Assembly (NCBI GenBank): GCA_964007475.1
Contig: OZ023273.1
Span: forward strand, 75,234,024 to 75,298,023
Length of the DNA stretch: 64,000 bases
Direction of reading: 5' to 3'
Source of the DNA: Hybos culiciformis
Taxonomy: Eukaryota > Arthropoda > Insecta > Diptera > Hybotidae
The position numbers were made by a program, and so were the translations under genes. The notes beneath the pieces were generated by a model. The model did no database searches and was not told where the DNA came from. It was given only the letters and a program-made list of their open reading frames with translations. Below, piece by piece: positions 32,637 through 43,501 of the stretch. The stretch's first letter is position 1. Each line of letters begins with the position of its first letter.

Positions 32637-32861
32637 TCACAATTTCTTGCCAAAGTAGAAATCCAAGATAATTTCATTAATAAAATTATATTTTGAACCT
32701 GCATGAATTATCATTTCAATGGGTGTTCCTCCTACATCACACATTATCATTTCATCAACATCATGTCCAATTATGCGTATTACAGTTTCTTCTTTGTCTT
32801 CCCTATTTTCATCATTTTCATCTTCTGAGCAATAAATATTTCTCACGATTTTTCCTTTCAA
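32637..32861 (-). pseudogene. Gypsy 2 protease region, active site lost
   Basis: The segment reads DVGGTPIEMIIHAGSKYNFI. The pepsin-type motif expected here is DSGS or DTGA; this copy has HAGS, so the catalytic Asp is gone. It overlaps the end of the gag frame and is separated from RT by a stop. Confidence 0.75.
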
Positions 32862-33626
32862 ATTTATTAGAATGAAATGGATTTTTCCTCTTCAACGTTC
32901 GACATTTCTTGGCAAAATGTCCAATATTGTTGCATTTATTACATTTAACATTTTTAGCAGGACAGCTATAATTATTTGCTAAATGACCTTTTGATCCACA
33001 TCTGAAACATTCAACATTTACCATTTTCTTTTTCACATCATTTGAAATTTTAAAAACTTGTTCATTTCTCATTAATTCCGTTTGACTTTTTATTGATTCA
33101 ATCTCTCTACTTCAATGAGTGAAAGTTCTTTTTCTAAAAATTTCTGTTTCAATTCTTTATTACAACAGCTATCAAATAATTTATCTTTAAGATTTATCTC
33201 TAAAATTTCCTTCTCAGTTTTTCAAAATTCACATTTATTCGCCAGAGCTCTAATTCTCTTGAAGAATTTTTCGAAAACTTCATCTTTTTCCATTTTCATG
33301 CTACGAAATAAATGACGTTCAAAAGTAGAACTTCTTTTCGGAACAAAATGTTCATCAAGTTTCGTTAAAGCAATATCATAAACATTAACTGCATCATTGT
33401 TTTCTTTCTTTTCAGGAATACTAAAATAGATCTCCTGTAATTCAACTCCTCCAAAATGAGGCAATTTTGATTTTAATTTATTTTGGTTAGTTATTTCTTC
33501 CGAATCAGTCCAAATTTTAAAAGACCTTTTCCATTTTTCCCACTCTACTCTTATAAGAGCTGGGTCCATGTCAGCACACATAAACGGCTTCAATGATTCA
33601 TTCATTGCAGTTGTTTCAAATTCCAA
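32818..33626 (-). pseudogene. Gypsy 2 gag
   Basis: It starts at ATG 33626 (MEFETTAMNESLKPFMCADM) with the Gag core WEKWKRSFKIW and LFRSMKMEKDEVFEKFFKRI. It breaks near 33222-33120 and resumes with two nucleocapsid knuckles: CFRCGSKGHLANNYSC (spacing after His longer than usual) and CNKCNNIGHFAKKC (canonical CX2CX4HX4C). The break hits the middle of Gag and prevents a full product. Confidence 0.88.
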
Positions 33627-33629
33627 CTA

Positions 33630-34115
33630 AACCTAAAACGAATTTAATCTGTTTCGAAAATACAAATGCTTAATTTTAAATTAAGTACTATTATTATCAG
33701 TCATAACAAATATTTATTTAAACAGCTTACTTTAAAACGAATAAATTCCGTTCAAAGTAATCGACTTAATTTCTTAAGAATTAAATCTTTAATGACTCAT
33801 GACTAACTTTAAAACGAATTAAATCTGTTAAAATGTCACATTCATCTTAAACAAATTACTTTAAAACGAATCAAATCTGTTAAAGTAATACTTAAAAAAA
33901 ATCTAATAAATAAATCTCAAATAACTTTCATGACCAACTTTAAATCGAATTAAATCTGTTAAACTATCACATTCTTTATTTTTCCTCTACCTACGCTTAT
34001 CAGAATTTATTCTGTAAGACTTCAAATATCACTTAAAACGAATTGAATATGTTAAGTGATTTAATACAGTACAGTAAGTATACCTTAAACGAATTCAATC
34101 TGTGAGGTATTTTCT
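33630..34115 (-). repeat. Gypsy 2 leader: seven copies of a stem-loop motif
   Basis: The leader repeats ACGAATTNAATCTG (plus strand) about seven times at irregular 50-110 bp spacing. In several copies the flanks pair: TTACTTT/AAAGTAA (near 33728), ATTACTTTAA/TTAAAGTAAT (near 33857), ATCACTTAA/TTAAGTGAT (near 34029) and ATACCTTA/TGAGGTAT (near 34079). The loop is conserved while stem sequences differ, which is what selection on structure would give. It may be an RNA packaging or translation element; that is inference. Confidence 0.75.
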
Positions 34116-34706
34116 TTCAAATAAGAAAAATATTTGAACAAGCTCAACTATTTCCATAATTTTCTACCATTAAATTTTCGCTTTTTATTATCATTTTTTC
34201 TTTAAAAACACATAAGAACTATCACAATACCTTTTTTTTTTCTGTATTTAATCTTTCTTCAAAATGTTCTTCTTTTTCTCTATGTATCCAATATTATATT
34301 AAATTCTGTTAATTTAAAGGCTGGATAGATCTTAAAATAAAAAAACAAAATTGAACAGCGTGTTTCAAACCCCTTTTTAAAAATACCGCTGATATTTATT
34401 TGATCAATACTACGTCAAGTTCCATTATTTTTTTTTTATTATTTTTAAATCGTAAAAATTTTGATGCATCCGTAACGCTTCTTAACCACAACCCAACAAT
34501 TCCCTTACCATTGTTCGTTATCTTGACTTACAATTATTAATTTTTTATTTTTGTGTCCAGAATTATTTTGAATTTAAATAACAATAACTACCTTAATTTT
34601 ATTTTTTCTTTTCATTTGTAACTGGCCCCTCGTGTTTAAAAAAAAATCAAAAATTTTTCCTTACCCCTATTTTTGTTTTTCCTTTTCATTAATTTTAATT
34701 TATTAT

Positions 34707-34721
34707 TTATCCTCGTCGCCA
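34707..34721 (-). promoter_or_regulatory. Gypsy 2 primer binding site, tRNA-Ser type
   Basis: On the minus strand TGGCGACGAGGATAA follows the 5' LTR after three bases (AAG). The first 11-12 bases match the site of Gypsy 1. Confidence 0.8.
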
Positions 34722-34724
34722 CTT

Positions 34725-34943
34725 CGTGATACCTAGATCCTTGAAATAAAAAGAATAAAAATATTTTTATTATTTTAATTATTTAAATTTCTTTATTCTT
34801 CTTTTTTATTTTAAATTCCTTTCCATCCAGCTTTTTACCCAACTCTAAAAACAGTGTTTCCGTATCTATCAATATATCTATAAATATTCTGGTGATGTTG
34901 CTGTGATGCAAGCAGCCATCTACAGCACCCTCAGGCTGCCACA
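34725..34943 (-). repeat. Gypsy 2 5' LTR
   Basis: Partner of 29384-29602. Its inner end has CGTGAT where the other LTR has TGTGAT, so the terminal base has mutated. GTTGG follows at 34944. Confidence 0.93.
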
Positions 34944-34948
34944 GTTGG

Positions 34949-35419
34949 TCAGTTTTTTTTTGTTAATTGTGCTTTTTATTTTTATGTTCTTTTTTTTTTT
35001 GTAGAATGGGATTAAACAAGGTGAAAATTTTACCATGAACATAACTTTTAAGATATGTAAAATCATTTTACATTTTTAATTTTAATTTAATTTAAAATTT
35101 AATTTAAATTTAGAAAAAAGGTTTTTTTAATTTATTTTCCGGGATTTCTAAAAGACTGAATTATACCCATTGATATATTAGTAGAAAAGATTGGAAGCGA
35201 AATAAAATTATTTGAAATTTATTCAGCCAACAACAACAAATCAGCTGAGATGGTTCATATCTGTAGTGACTTACGCGTTTTTTGTCTTTATAATTTACGA
35301 TTTATTATTTACTTTTGAATGAAAGAAAAAAGTTTGATTTATGATATTTAAATTTTGAAATAAAATAAAATAATTAAATTTGGAATAAAATATTAAACAT
35401 TTTTTTCCTTCTCATAGGT
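34949..35419. other. AT-rich spacer, nothing recognised
   Basis: No coding frame or repeat boundary could be supported between Gypsy 2 and the MULE. Confidence 0.55.
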
Positions 35420-35446
35420 GGTGTGGAAGATTCCCGGCTAATTTGT

Positions 35447-35585
35447 CGCAAGCAATTCGTCGCAAGCAATTCGTCGCAAAGCAATTCGTCGCAAAGCAAT
35501 TCGTCGCAAAGCAATTCGTCGCAAAGCAATTCGTCGCAAAGCAATTCGTCGCAAGCAATTCGTCGCAAAGTAATTCGTCGCAAAA
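35447..35585 (+). repeat. 15-bp array GCAATTCGTCGCAAA in the MULE left end
   Basis: About nine units of GCAATTCGTCGCAA(A), a piece of the TIR, follow one another. Most are 15 bp and some lack one A. Reading frames across it give only repetitive SNSSQ- or DELLC-type peptides and are not genes. Confidence 0.93.
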
Positions 35586-35803
35586 AAATTATTGAAAAAA
35601 AATTTTTTGCGATGAATTACTTTGCGAACGAAGTAATAATTTAATTTGATATGTATAATACAAATAAGGAACTTTTTTTTTGCTTATATTTTTGATTTTT
35701 CTTTCAACTAATATTGACTTATTGATTTATATTAAATTTAATATTGTTATTCTTTAATATTCATATTGTTAAAATTGATTTATATTAATTTAATATTGTT
35801 AAA

Positions 35804-36862
35804 ATGGAGTACACTATGGAAAAAACTGAAAAAATAAAGATTTATTGGTATTTAATGGACACACGTTTTACAAAGAACGCTCATATAAAGAAAAAACAAT
35901 TTGGAAATGCTCGGAACATTATAAAACTAAATGCACTTCCAGACTGCATCTTGTTGAAGGTAAAATATTGTTCGTACCTAAAAATCACAATCATGCTGCA
36001 GAAGCTGCAAAATTAGATGCTTCTATGCACATGATTACAATTTGTGATACGGCTAGGTCTTCTTTTTCTGGGTCTACTCAAAATATAATTGCTACAGAGC
36101 AGTTGTTAGTGATTATGATCCGGTCCCTTCTTCTAAGGCTTTTACTATTCCCGAAAAAATTTAGTTACATCTAAAAACGAATCGTTCATATTTTTCGACA
36201 GTTTGAGTGAGGATGCAACTGGACGGGATCGCATGGTAATTTTTTCAACTCCAACAAATTTGAGCTTGTTGGCTAAGTCATCGGAATGGTAAGTTGATGG
36301 AACATTTTCTGTTTGCCCAAATTTATTCTTCCAGCTCTATGTTATTCATGGTTTGATTCATAGTCATCCAATGCCTCTCGTATTTGTACTGCTTCCAAAT
36401 AAAATGAAAAGAACCTATGAAAAAATGTTGTCTCAATTAAAGTCCCAGTATTGTGAGATGAATCCATTAACGATCCATATGGACTTTGAACAAGCCGCTA
36501 TATCTGCTTTTCAGTCAATTTTTCCAAATGTGAATCTGCAGCTGTGCTTTTTTCACTTCAAGAAATCAGTATACCGAAAGATTTGTTCTCTTGGTTTTAA
36601 AGTTAATTATGATACTGATTCAAAATTCGCATTTAGTGTAAAACATCTTATAGCATTAGCTTACGTTCCGGCAGAAAGAGTCACCGATTACTTTGATTTG
36701 TTGATACAGTCAAATATAATTCTACAAGGTGCTGAGGCTATAGTTGACTATTTTGAAGACACCTACATAGGCCGTATAAATATTGAAGGTGGAAGGCGTC
36801 GTCCCAGATTTCCAATTGAGCAATGGAACTGCTATAAAGAAGCTAGAATTGGAGGCGACAAG
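35804..36862 (+). pseudogene. MULE transposase with FLYWCH finger, frameshifted and truncated
   Basis: The frame opens with MEYTMEKTEK at 35804. After a frameshift near 35835 it gives a FLYWCH domain: VFNGHTFYKERS, TIWKCSEHYKTKCTSRLH and NHNH, with Trp, two Cys and two His in place. After more breaks the MULE core follows: VDGTFSVCPNLFFQLYVIHG (first catalytic Asp, 36295-36355), then PLTIHMDFEQAAISAF (second Asp) and LQLCFFHFKKSVYRKI (the C-H pair). It ends near 36860 at EQWNCYKEARIGGD, where the tandem array starts, so the C-terminal third is lost. The third acidic residue may be in AIVDYFEDTY. The enzyme would cut and paste MULE DNA. Confidence 0.87.
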
Positions 36863-36864
36863 GC

Positions 36865-37880
36865 GACCCATTTTGAAAAAAAAAATGTTTTTCGTATATT
36901 TTGCGCCGGCACGCCCTAACCAAAGCTCCCTACCCAAAAATTTTTTTTCAGATAATATTAATTTCTCCGAAGCTACCTATTTCGAAAAAAAAAATGTTTG
37001 TGTGTTTTGTGCCGGCACGACCTAACCGTACCTTCCTGCCCAAAAATTTTTCGACTGGTAATCTTAATTTTACCGGAGGGAGCTTCGTATTTAAAAAAAA
37101 AAATTTTTTCGTATATTTTGCTCCGGCACGACCTAACCGTAGCTCCCCACCCAAAATTTTTTTTTCAGGTAATATTAATTTCACCGCAGCTACCTATTTT
37201 GAAAAAAAAAAATTTTCGTATATTTTGCTCCGGCACGACCTAACCGTAGCTCCCCGCCCAAAATATTTTTTTGAGGTAATATTAATTTCACCGGAGCTAC
37301 CTATTTTGAAAAAAAAAAAAAATTTCGTATATTTTGCTCCGGCACGACCTAACCGTAGCTCCCCACCCAAAATTTTTTTTTCAGGTAATATTAATTTCAC
37401 CGGAGCTACCTATTTTGAAAAAAAAAAATTTTTCGTATATTTTGAGTCGGCATGACCTAACCGTACCTCCCTGCCCAAAAATTTTTCGGCTGGTTATCTT
37501 AATTTCACCGGAGCTAACTATTGAAAAAAAAATTTTTTTTCGTATATTTTGCTCCGGCACGACCTAACCGTACCTTCCTGCCCAAAAATTTTTCGGCTGG
37601 TAATCTTAATTTCAGCGGAGCTACCTATTTAAAAAAAAAAAAAATTTTCGTATATTTTGCTCCGGCACGACCTAACCGTAGCTCCCCACCCAAAATTTTT
37701 TTTTAGGTAATCTTAATTTCACCGGAGCTACCTATTTAAAAAAAAAAAAATTTTCGTATATTTTACTCCCGCATGACCTAACCGTAGCTCCCCACCGAAA
37801 AAATTTTTTTCAGGTAATATTAATTTCACCGGAGCTACCTATTTTGAAAAAAAAAAAAAATTTCGTATTCGTATTTCGTA
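36865..37880 (+). repeat. 108-bp tandem array in the MULE right end
   Basis: About nine units occur at intervals of 105-111 bp. Landmarks are CGGCACGACCTAACCGTA, CCCACCCAAAAT, GGTAAT-TTAATTTCACC and GGAGCTACCTATTTTG. Units differ by substitutions and A/T-tract length. The same monomer, reversed, forms the core of the dispersed Y block at 44994, 48715, 50226, 55078 and 57340. The reading frames seen across it only exist because each unit lacks stops in one frame. Confidence 0.93.
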
Positions 37881-37935
37881 TTTCGTATTTCGTATTCGTT
37901 GCTTGCGACGAATTAGCCGGGTACCGGTGTGGAAG

Positions 37936-38337
37936 CAAGAAAAAAAATTTCAAAATACTGATTTATTATTTTTGCTTGATACTTATAATGTTTCATTTCT
38001 TTTATGTTTTTTTTTTTAATTTTAAAAAAATTGTTCAAATTTTAAATTTTTTTTTATTTAAAACTTTTTTCTTGCTTTCCATTTAGGGTGAAACTTTTCG
38101 GTGGACATCATTATTTTTCTAAAAATATTATTTGAATCCAAATCATATGAGATGGAAAAATGTGTACAGATAGAAAATTATTCGTGTATTTGTTAACTGA
38201 AAATTTTAATATGGGAAATATCAATCAATTCCTATCTCTATCAATGATTATACCCAATTCCTATTCGTGGCTTGTTTAGTAAGCTAAGCTACATTATTTG
38301 GGAAATAAAACTGTAGCCGATCGGATGGATCATCTCG
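37936..38337. other. AT-rich spacer, nothing recognised
   Basis: No coding frame, terminal repeat or known family motif was found. Confidence 0.5.
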
Positions 38338-38664
38338 GGTCATTTTACTCGATTCCTATCCCAACCGGGTACCGCGCGTTTTGGTTGCGACAGGGAATGA
38401 CCAGTGAAGTCTATCTCTTACAACTGTTCTCCTCTGTCACCATCAATGGATCCAAAATCACGATTGCTCAGTGATCATGGATTCATCTCAGTGGCAGATG
38501 AGCCAGTTGTAGTACCACAACGTAGTATAGATTCTCCTAGGGAGTATTCATGTGGTTACCGGCGATGTCTAAGCTTTGGATTCTTGGATATACCCAAGAA
38601 TCCTCCACCAAGAACGGGCTTTTGGGTTTTGCTAGAAGTGGCAATTATGTAGCTCACATTCTAG
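38338..38664. other. Second hairpin-rich island of higher GC, function unknown
   Basis: Perfect stems follow in series: GGTCATT/AATGACC (38338-38402), TCATCT/AGATGA (38483-38501), GTTGT/ACAAC (38506-38521), CTCC/GGAG (38534-38544), GGATTCTTGG/CCAAGAATCC with a 6-base loop (38578-38603) and CTAGAAGTG/CAC-TTCTAG (38632-38664). An 82-codon frame (38404-38652) and a 66-codon frame (38550-38750) overlap here, but neither matches a known family. An RNA role or an old retroelement end are both possible. Confidence 0.45.
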
Positions 38665-38963
38665 TAAAACACCAGCTGGACATGTCATCTCAAGCCAGTG
38701 GGATAAATCCAGCACCTAAAGATAAAAGGGACAAAATTCGCACTAATTAATTACCTTTTTTGTTTTGTAGTAAGATTCAATATGAAATTGTTATAACAAA
38801 AATCATTTCTTTTATATGATTTTTGTCAAAACAAATTCATCCGAAACAAACAGCAAAAAAAAGTAATTATGTTTGGTTAACAAAATATTACCTGATGTAA
38901 TATTTTGTTTTTTTTTTTGCATTTCATATAAACTTGAACTAGAATAAAAATTATTATTTTTTT

Positions 38964-39496
38964 CCAGTGGTGGCATGTTAAGTTGTCATTCGAACAGCGA
39001 ATATGTATCGAACATCGAAGCGAGTGGATTTTTTGGCAACATGTTAAGATTTTCTCGCTTCGATAGTTTCGAAAATCATTTTCTGAAATGATTTTTGACG
39101 TTAAAAAAAAAAAAGAAGCAAAAAGTAAATAATAATAAATAATTTTTCATACCTAATTATTTTTATTTACATTTATTAAAATTATTTTTTTTAATTTTCA
39201 TAAATTAAAATGTTTACCTAAAATGTTTTTTTATTAATATTAAAATAATTTTCTTTTAATTATTTTATTTTTAAATAATTAAAAAACAAATATTTTTGTT
39301 TATTCAAAATTAATTTTTATAAATAATTTTGAATAAAAATAATTTCTTTTTTCATACATTTTTATTATTCGATTCCGTATCACTTGAAAATTTTTTTGTG
39401 ATACCGTAGCGACAAAACGTAGAAGCGATTTTGTCATAACATACTGCCATTCGATCGAATATCGAATTTTTCGAAATCTTAACATCCCACCACAGG
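38964..39496. mobile_element. hAT-like MITE
   Basis: The left end CCAGTGGTGGCATGTTAAG and right end CTTAACATCCCACCACAGG form TIRs with two mismatches. Subterminal CGAAG and TCGAAA motifs occur in both orientations. Flanks do not give a clean 8 bp duplication, so the hAT label rests on the CAGTGG-type terminus. Confidence 0.7.
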
Positions 39497-39683
39497 TGTT
39501 GCAAAAAAAAAGAAAGCAAGCATAAATGAAATTTCTTTTATTATTATTAATTTTTTTAAATTTTATTTTTGTGAAAATGAATTTCTATTTAATTCTAATT
39601 TACAAAATCTTTCATAGTAACAATTTCACCGTAGCAAAATAGTTTCAATCTGGTGTATGAAAAAATTTTGAATAAGAAAGAAA

Positions 39684-39745
39684 GTGGGGCTTGAAGCTGA
39701 CCCTGAGATAAAGAGTCTCATGCTTTTCGATTGAGCTAGCCGGGC
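39684..39745 (-). pseudogene. tRNA-Lys(CTT)-derived pseudogene or SINE head
   Basis: The minus strand reads GCCCGGCTAGCTCA, a D-arm with one base missing, then GCATGAGACTCTTTATCTCA and GGGTCAGCTTCAAGCCCC. This is the order of tRNA-Lys with anticodon CTT, perfect anticodon stem TGAGA/TCTCA, and a damaged T loop (TTCAAG). The base after the anticodon is T instead of purine, and no 3' acceptor strand pairs with GCCCGGC. It is not a functional tRNA; it may be the 5' head of a SINE. Confidence 0.8.
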
Positions 39746-40048
39746 AAAAAAAATTTATTTATTTAAAAAAATGGATTAAATTTTATTTTTTTATGCAATA
39801 ATATGTATGTGTAACTATTTATGTTATGCTATGTGTTGTTTAAAAAATTTTATTATTATTTTTTTTTTTATTTTTTTGGTTTTTTTTTTCAATATTTATT
39901 TGTTTCCATATTTTTTTTGATATTACATGTTTTCATTTTATACGTTATTGTATACGTTTAGATTTTATATGTTGTATAAAATTTTTATTTCCTAATAAAA
40001 GATTATTATATCCTTATAATTGATTTTTTTCAATTATTGTTAATTCTA

Positions 40049-40887
40049 ATGCCTTGTTTATAGCTAATTTACCTATCTGAAAAAATGGTACCGTAAAAAC
40101 CAATTTTCTATGTTATTATTATATTTATATTTAAGCAAATTTACTGAAAATGAAGATATTAATTTTATCAATTTTTCGTAAAAAGAATTTTTTAAAAATA
40201 TTAAAAATAATTAAGAAAATTGAATTTATTTTTTTTTTGATATCTGAAAAATTTCATGCACAAAATTATTTTTTTGTTTCTTTTTCATTACGTTTCCTAC
40301 CTATCATAATATTTTTTTACGATGCCTTTCCTGTCAAAAATTTTTTTGTTTTTTTTATATTTTTTGCAGTTGATTTTTTACTTTCAGATAAAATTAGCTG
40401 TGAATAGGTTTCCGGAACATTCCTCCAAAAATTACTTTACTGTGGTAGCTATAATGCCTTGAGCACAGCTAATACCGCAAAGCAATTTTTGAAGGAATGT
40501 TCCGGAAACCTGTTCACAGCTAATTTTAACTGAAAGCAAAAAAATCAACTGCAAACAACTGCTTTTGTTTTTTTTTATAATATGATTGTGACAGAAAAAT
40601 GCAGCAAAACCAAATTTCGATGCTGTGAAAAATTTCGATGCTGTGAAAAAGAAACAAAAAAAATATTTTGTGACGTAGTCAATTCTTTCTGGAGCAAAAA
40701 AAAAATAAATTCTGTTTTCTAATTAATTATGAAATAATTTTAAGAAATTCTTTTTACAAAAAATCAATAAAATTAATATCTTTCGTTTTTCATAATTTTT
40801 ATTTAAAATAAATACGAAATAACGCAGAAAATCAGTCTTTACGGTAGCTCAAAATTGCTTTGCGGTATTAGCTGTGCTCAATGCATT
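40049..40887. mobile_element. Large foldback element, about 0.84 kb
   Basis: Arms of about 300 bp (40145-40445 and 40475-40795) are complementary and meet near 40460. Landmarks are GGTTTCCGGAACATTCCT and AGGAATGTTCCGGAAACC. The motif GAGCACAGCTAATACCGCAA lies at the centre and again, reversed, at the right end. A diverged copy of the left arm recurs at 59887-60145. Frames inside are low complexity. No target duplication could be fixed. Confidence 0.8.
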
Positions 40888-40937
40888 AACAACGCATAAA
40901 TTAACTTCTTTTTTTTTTTTTTTTTTTTTTTTATTTG

Positions 40938-42960
40938 AATGTCTCAAATATTAAAATGGTCGTTAAGTTTATATCAAATCTAGATGATAAGCTTTATATT
41001 TTTCCATAATTTATTTTTATGGTGCATTGACTTATTTTTAAAAGTACATTACTTCATCTGCTGAAGGTTGCTTAAGTAGTTAGTTCTATAACTTCTTTGA
41101 TTCGCAAAGAGTGGAACTAACTAAGTATTCTTTTCATCCGGAGAGTATTATCTCGGGGATGCTAATTTAAAGTTGTGAAATCGGGTCCGCCGTTTCAATT
41201 ATTATATATTAAATCTTCATAGCATTCATTGTCAGTCAATGAAATCTATCGTCTTACTCATAACTAGATTCTACAAGATTCACATGATGATTTGAGATAT
41301 TCTTAAATGTAAAAAAATTTCAACGATCTTACGAACTTTCATATTCTTAATTTTTTTTCAAAAAAATTATAAGGATTTTTTCTTTTCAAAAAAAATTATA
41401 TTATATTTTATAATTCCTTTTTAAGTAAAAAAAAATAAATTTATTTTTTTATATGTTTGATTTTATACGATACAATAACGTATAATTATTACATGTATTA
41501 TTTTATTAATCCTTATATAAAATTATTATTTTCATATATAAAATTATTATATCCTAATAATTTCTTTTTTCAATATAATCAAAAATAAAAAAAATTCCTA
41601 AAATAATTATTTGAAATTATTGCTAATTTTAAATTAACTTTTCATTTGTTGAAATTAGTCAAATAATTTATAATGAGGTGTTATTGTTAATTATTGAATG
41701 TCTTAAATTTTAAAATGGTCACTTGGTACAATTCGAATCTAGTATGAGAAATCTTAGATTTTTCCATAATTTATTTTTATGGTGCATTGAATTTTTTGGG
41801 AGTACCTTTCTTCATCTGCTGAAGATTGCTTAAGTAGTTAGTTCTATAACTTCTTTGATTCGCAAAGAGTGGAACTAACTAAGTATTCTTTTCATCCGGA
41901 GAGTATTATCTCGGGGATGCTAATTTAAAGTTTTGAAATCGGGTCCGCCGTTTCAATTATTATATATTAAATCTTCATAGCATTCATTGTCAGTCAATGA
42001 AATCTATCGTCTTACTCATAACTAGATTCTACTAGATTCACATGTTGATTTGAGATATTCTTAAATGTAAAAAAATTTCAACGATCTTAAGAACTTTTAT
42101 ATTCTTAATTTTTTTTCAAAAAAATTTAATTATAAGGATTTTTTCTTTTCAAAAAAAATTATATTATATTTTATAATTCCTTTTTAAGTAAAAAAAAATA
42201 AATTTATTTTTTTATATGTTTGATTTTATACGATACAATAACGTATAATTATTACATGTATTATTTTATTAATCCTTATATAAAATTATTATTTTCATAT
42301 ATAAAATTATTATATCCTAATAATTTCTTTTTTCAATATAATCAAAAATAAAAAAAATCCCTAAAATAATTATTTGAAATTATTGTTAATTTTAAATTAA
42401 CTTTTCATTTGTTGAATTTAGTCAAATAATTTATAATGAGGTGTTATTGTTAATTATTGAATGTCTTAAATTTTAAAATGGTCACTTAGTACAATTCGAA
42501 TCTAGTGTGAGAAATCTTAGATTTTTCCATAATTTATTTTTATGGTGCATTGAATTTTTTGGGAGTATCTTTCTTCATCTGCTGAAGATTGCTTAAGTAG
42601 TTAGTTCTATAACTTCTTTGATTCGCAAAGAGTGGAACTAACTAAGTGTTATTTCCATCCGGAGAGTATTATCTCGGGAGTGTCAAAATTGTGAAATCGG
42701 GTCGGCCGTTTCACTGATTATTTTCAATTAAGTGCTTCATATTTTTTTTTGTCAATGAAATCTGTTGTCTATTATACTCAGAATTTGATTGTACTAAGTT
42801 CACTTGTTTCTTTGAGACATTTTTGTATATAAAAAATATTTCAAAGATTCTTAGAATTTTCTTTTTTCTTTTCTTTATATTATGTATAAGTAAAAAAAAA
42901 CTATTAGGATTTTTTTTTTCAAGAAAAATAAAATCATTTTTGATTCTTATTTTGATTCTA
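40938..42960 (+). repeat. About 760-bp direct repeat, three copies
   Basis: Copies start at GAATGTCT near 40938, 41696 and 42459 (periods 758 and 763). Copies 1 and 2 are nearly identical over most of their length; copy 3 decays after about 300 bp. The best conserved part is about 200 bp around the stem-loop at 41078, 41836 and 42599. No long reading frame is shared. A T-tract of about 28 bases precedes copy 1. Confidence 0.92.
41078..41122 (+). other. Invariant 45-base stem-loop, copy 1 of 3
   Basis: AGTTAGTTC pairs with GAACTAACT and encloses a second stem TCTTTG/CAAAGA with loop ATTCG. The 45 bases are identical in all three repeat units (also 41836-41880 and 42599-42643). Next come CATCC-GAGA/TCTC-GGATG (lost its closing stem in copy 3), a GAAA/TTTC hairpin around CGGGTC-GCCG and, in copies 1 and 2, TCATTG/CAATGA. 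Upstream is CCATAA/TTATGG. The series looks like a structured RNA, strand undetermined. Confidence 0.5.
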
Positions 42961-43501
42961 GTATACAATGAAAAATTTATTCGTTTATTTATTTTAATTT
43001 TTCTATTACAAAATATTGTAATAGTGGTCGTTTGACTTGCTAAACAATGTTTTTCATTTTTTTTGTTTAGTTTTATAATATTTCATGTATAAAGTATTAA
43101 CATAAACATAATATTTTTATTTGTTTTTTTATTTTTAGATTTCCATAATTTTTTTCAGTAAAATAAAAATACAAATTTAAATGTTTTCTTGATTGTTGTA
43201 ACAAGTACCCTTCTTTGGAGGTCCACTTTTGTTAAGAAAAAAAAATTAATTTTTTTTTCTCAGTTACAAATAAAAACAAATTGTTTTTTATTAACAAACA
43301 AAAAAAAATAGAATTTTACATAATATTTTTTTTTTTTTTTTGAAGTTTATACTTCTTTAGGCGCGTTGTATTTTCGAACTTTTTGTAGAGGGTAAAAATC
43401 TATTTTCGAATCGAGTTCGAAAAAATCGTCATCATTTTTCTCAGAAAAATAAGAATAAGAATACTTAGTTTTTTATTATATTTAAGAAACCCAAAATCAT
43501 A
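42961..43501. other. AT-rich DNA with the V block of the composite repeat
   Basis: The segment 43338-43445 (GAAGTTTATACTTCTTTA, AGAGGGTAAAAATC, GTCATCATTTTTCT) recurs reversed at 56935-57060. The remainder shows nothing recognisable. Confidence 0.6.

Larger units (their letters stand above)
29384..34943 (-). mobile_element. Ty3/Gypsy LTR retrotransposon 2, full length, inactivated
   Basis: The 5,560 bp element lies on the minus strand between LTRs at 29384-29602 and 34725-34943, flanked by the 5 bp duplication GTTGG (29379-29383 and 34944-34948). Order in element sense: LTR, tRNA-Ser-type primer site, an unusually repetitive leader, gag, protease, RT, RNase H, integrase, polypurine tract, LTR. 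The RT core reads NYIDDIIVFG, so it is a different lineage from Gypsy 1. Several frameshifts and stops break every domain. Confidence 0.94.
35430..37925 (+). mobile_element. MULE-type DNA transposon with FLYWCH transposase
   Basis: The 2,496 bp element is flanked by exact 10 bp copies of GGTGTGGAAG (35420-35429 and 37926-37935). Its TIR core is CCCGGCTAATT-T/C-GTCGCAAG, found at 35433 and reversed at 37902-37921. A 9-10 bp duplication and a transposase with FLYWCH finger identify a Mutator-like element. From left to right it holds a TIR-derived 15 bp array, a truncated transposase and a 108 bp tandem array that occupies the right third. Confidence 0.92.

Noticed and set aside
35447..35585. 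CRISPR-like regular short repeat
   Set aside because: Units are contiguous without spacers, lie in a MULE terminus, and the genome is eukaryotic.
36901..37706. Several long frames with repeated FAPARPNRSS-like or RHDLTVAP-like peptides
   Set aside because: They recur once per 108 bp unit and shift between frames; they reflect the tandem array, not a repeat protein.
38404..38652. An 82-codon frame as a host gene
   Set aside because: No family was recognised, another frame of similar length overlaps it, and the region is dominated by perfect hairpins.
40150..40407. An 85-codon hydrophobic frame
   Set aside because: It lies in one arm of a foldback element and is low complexity; the other arm encodes nothing comparable.
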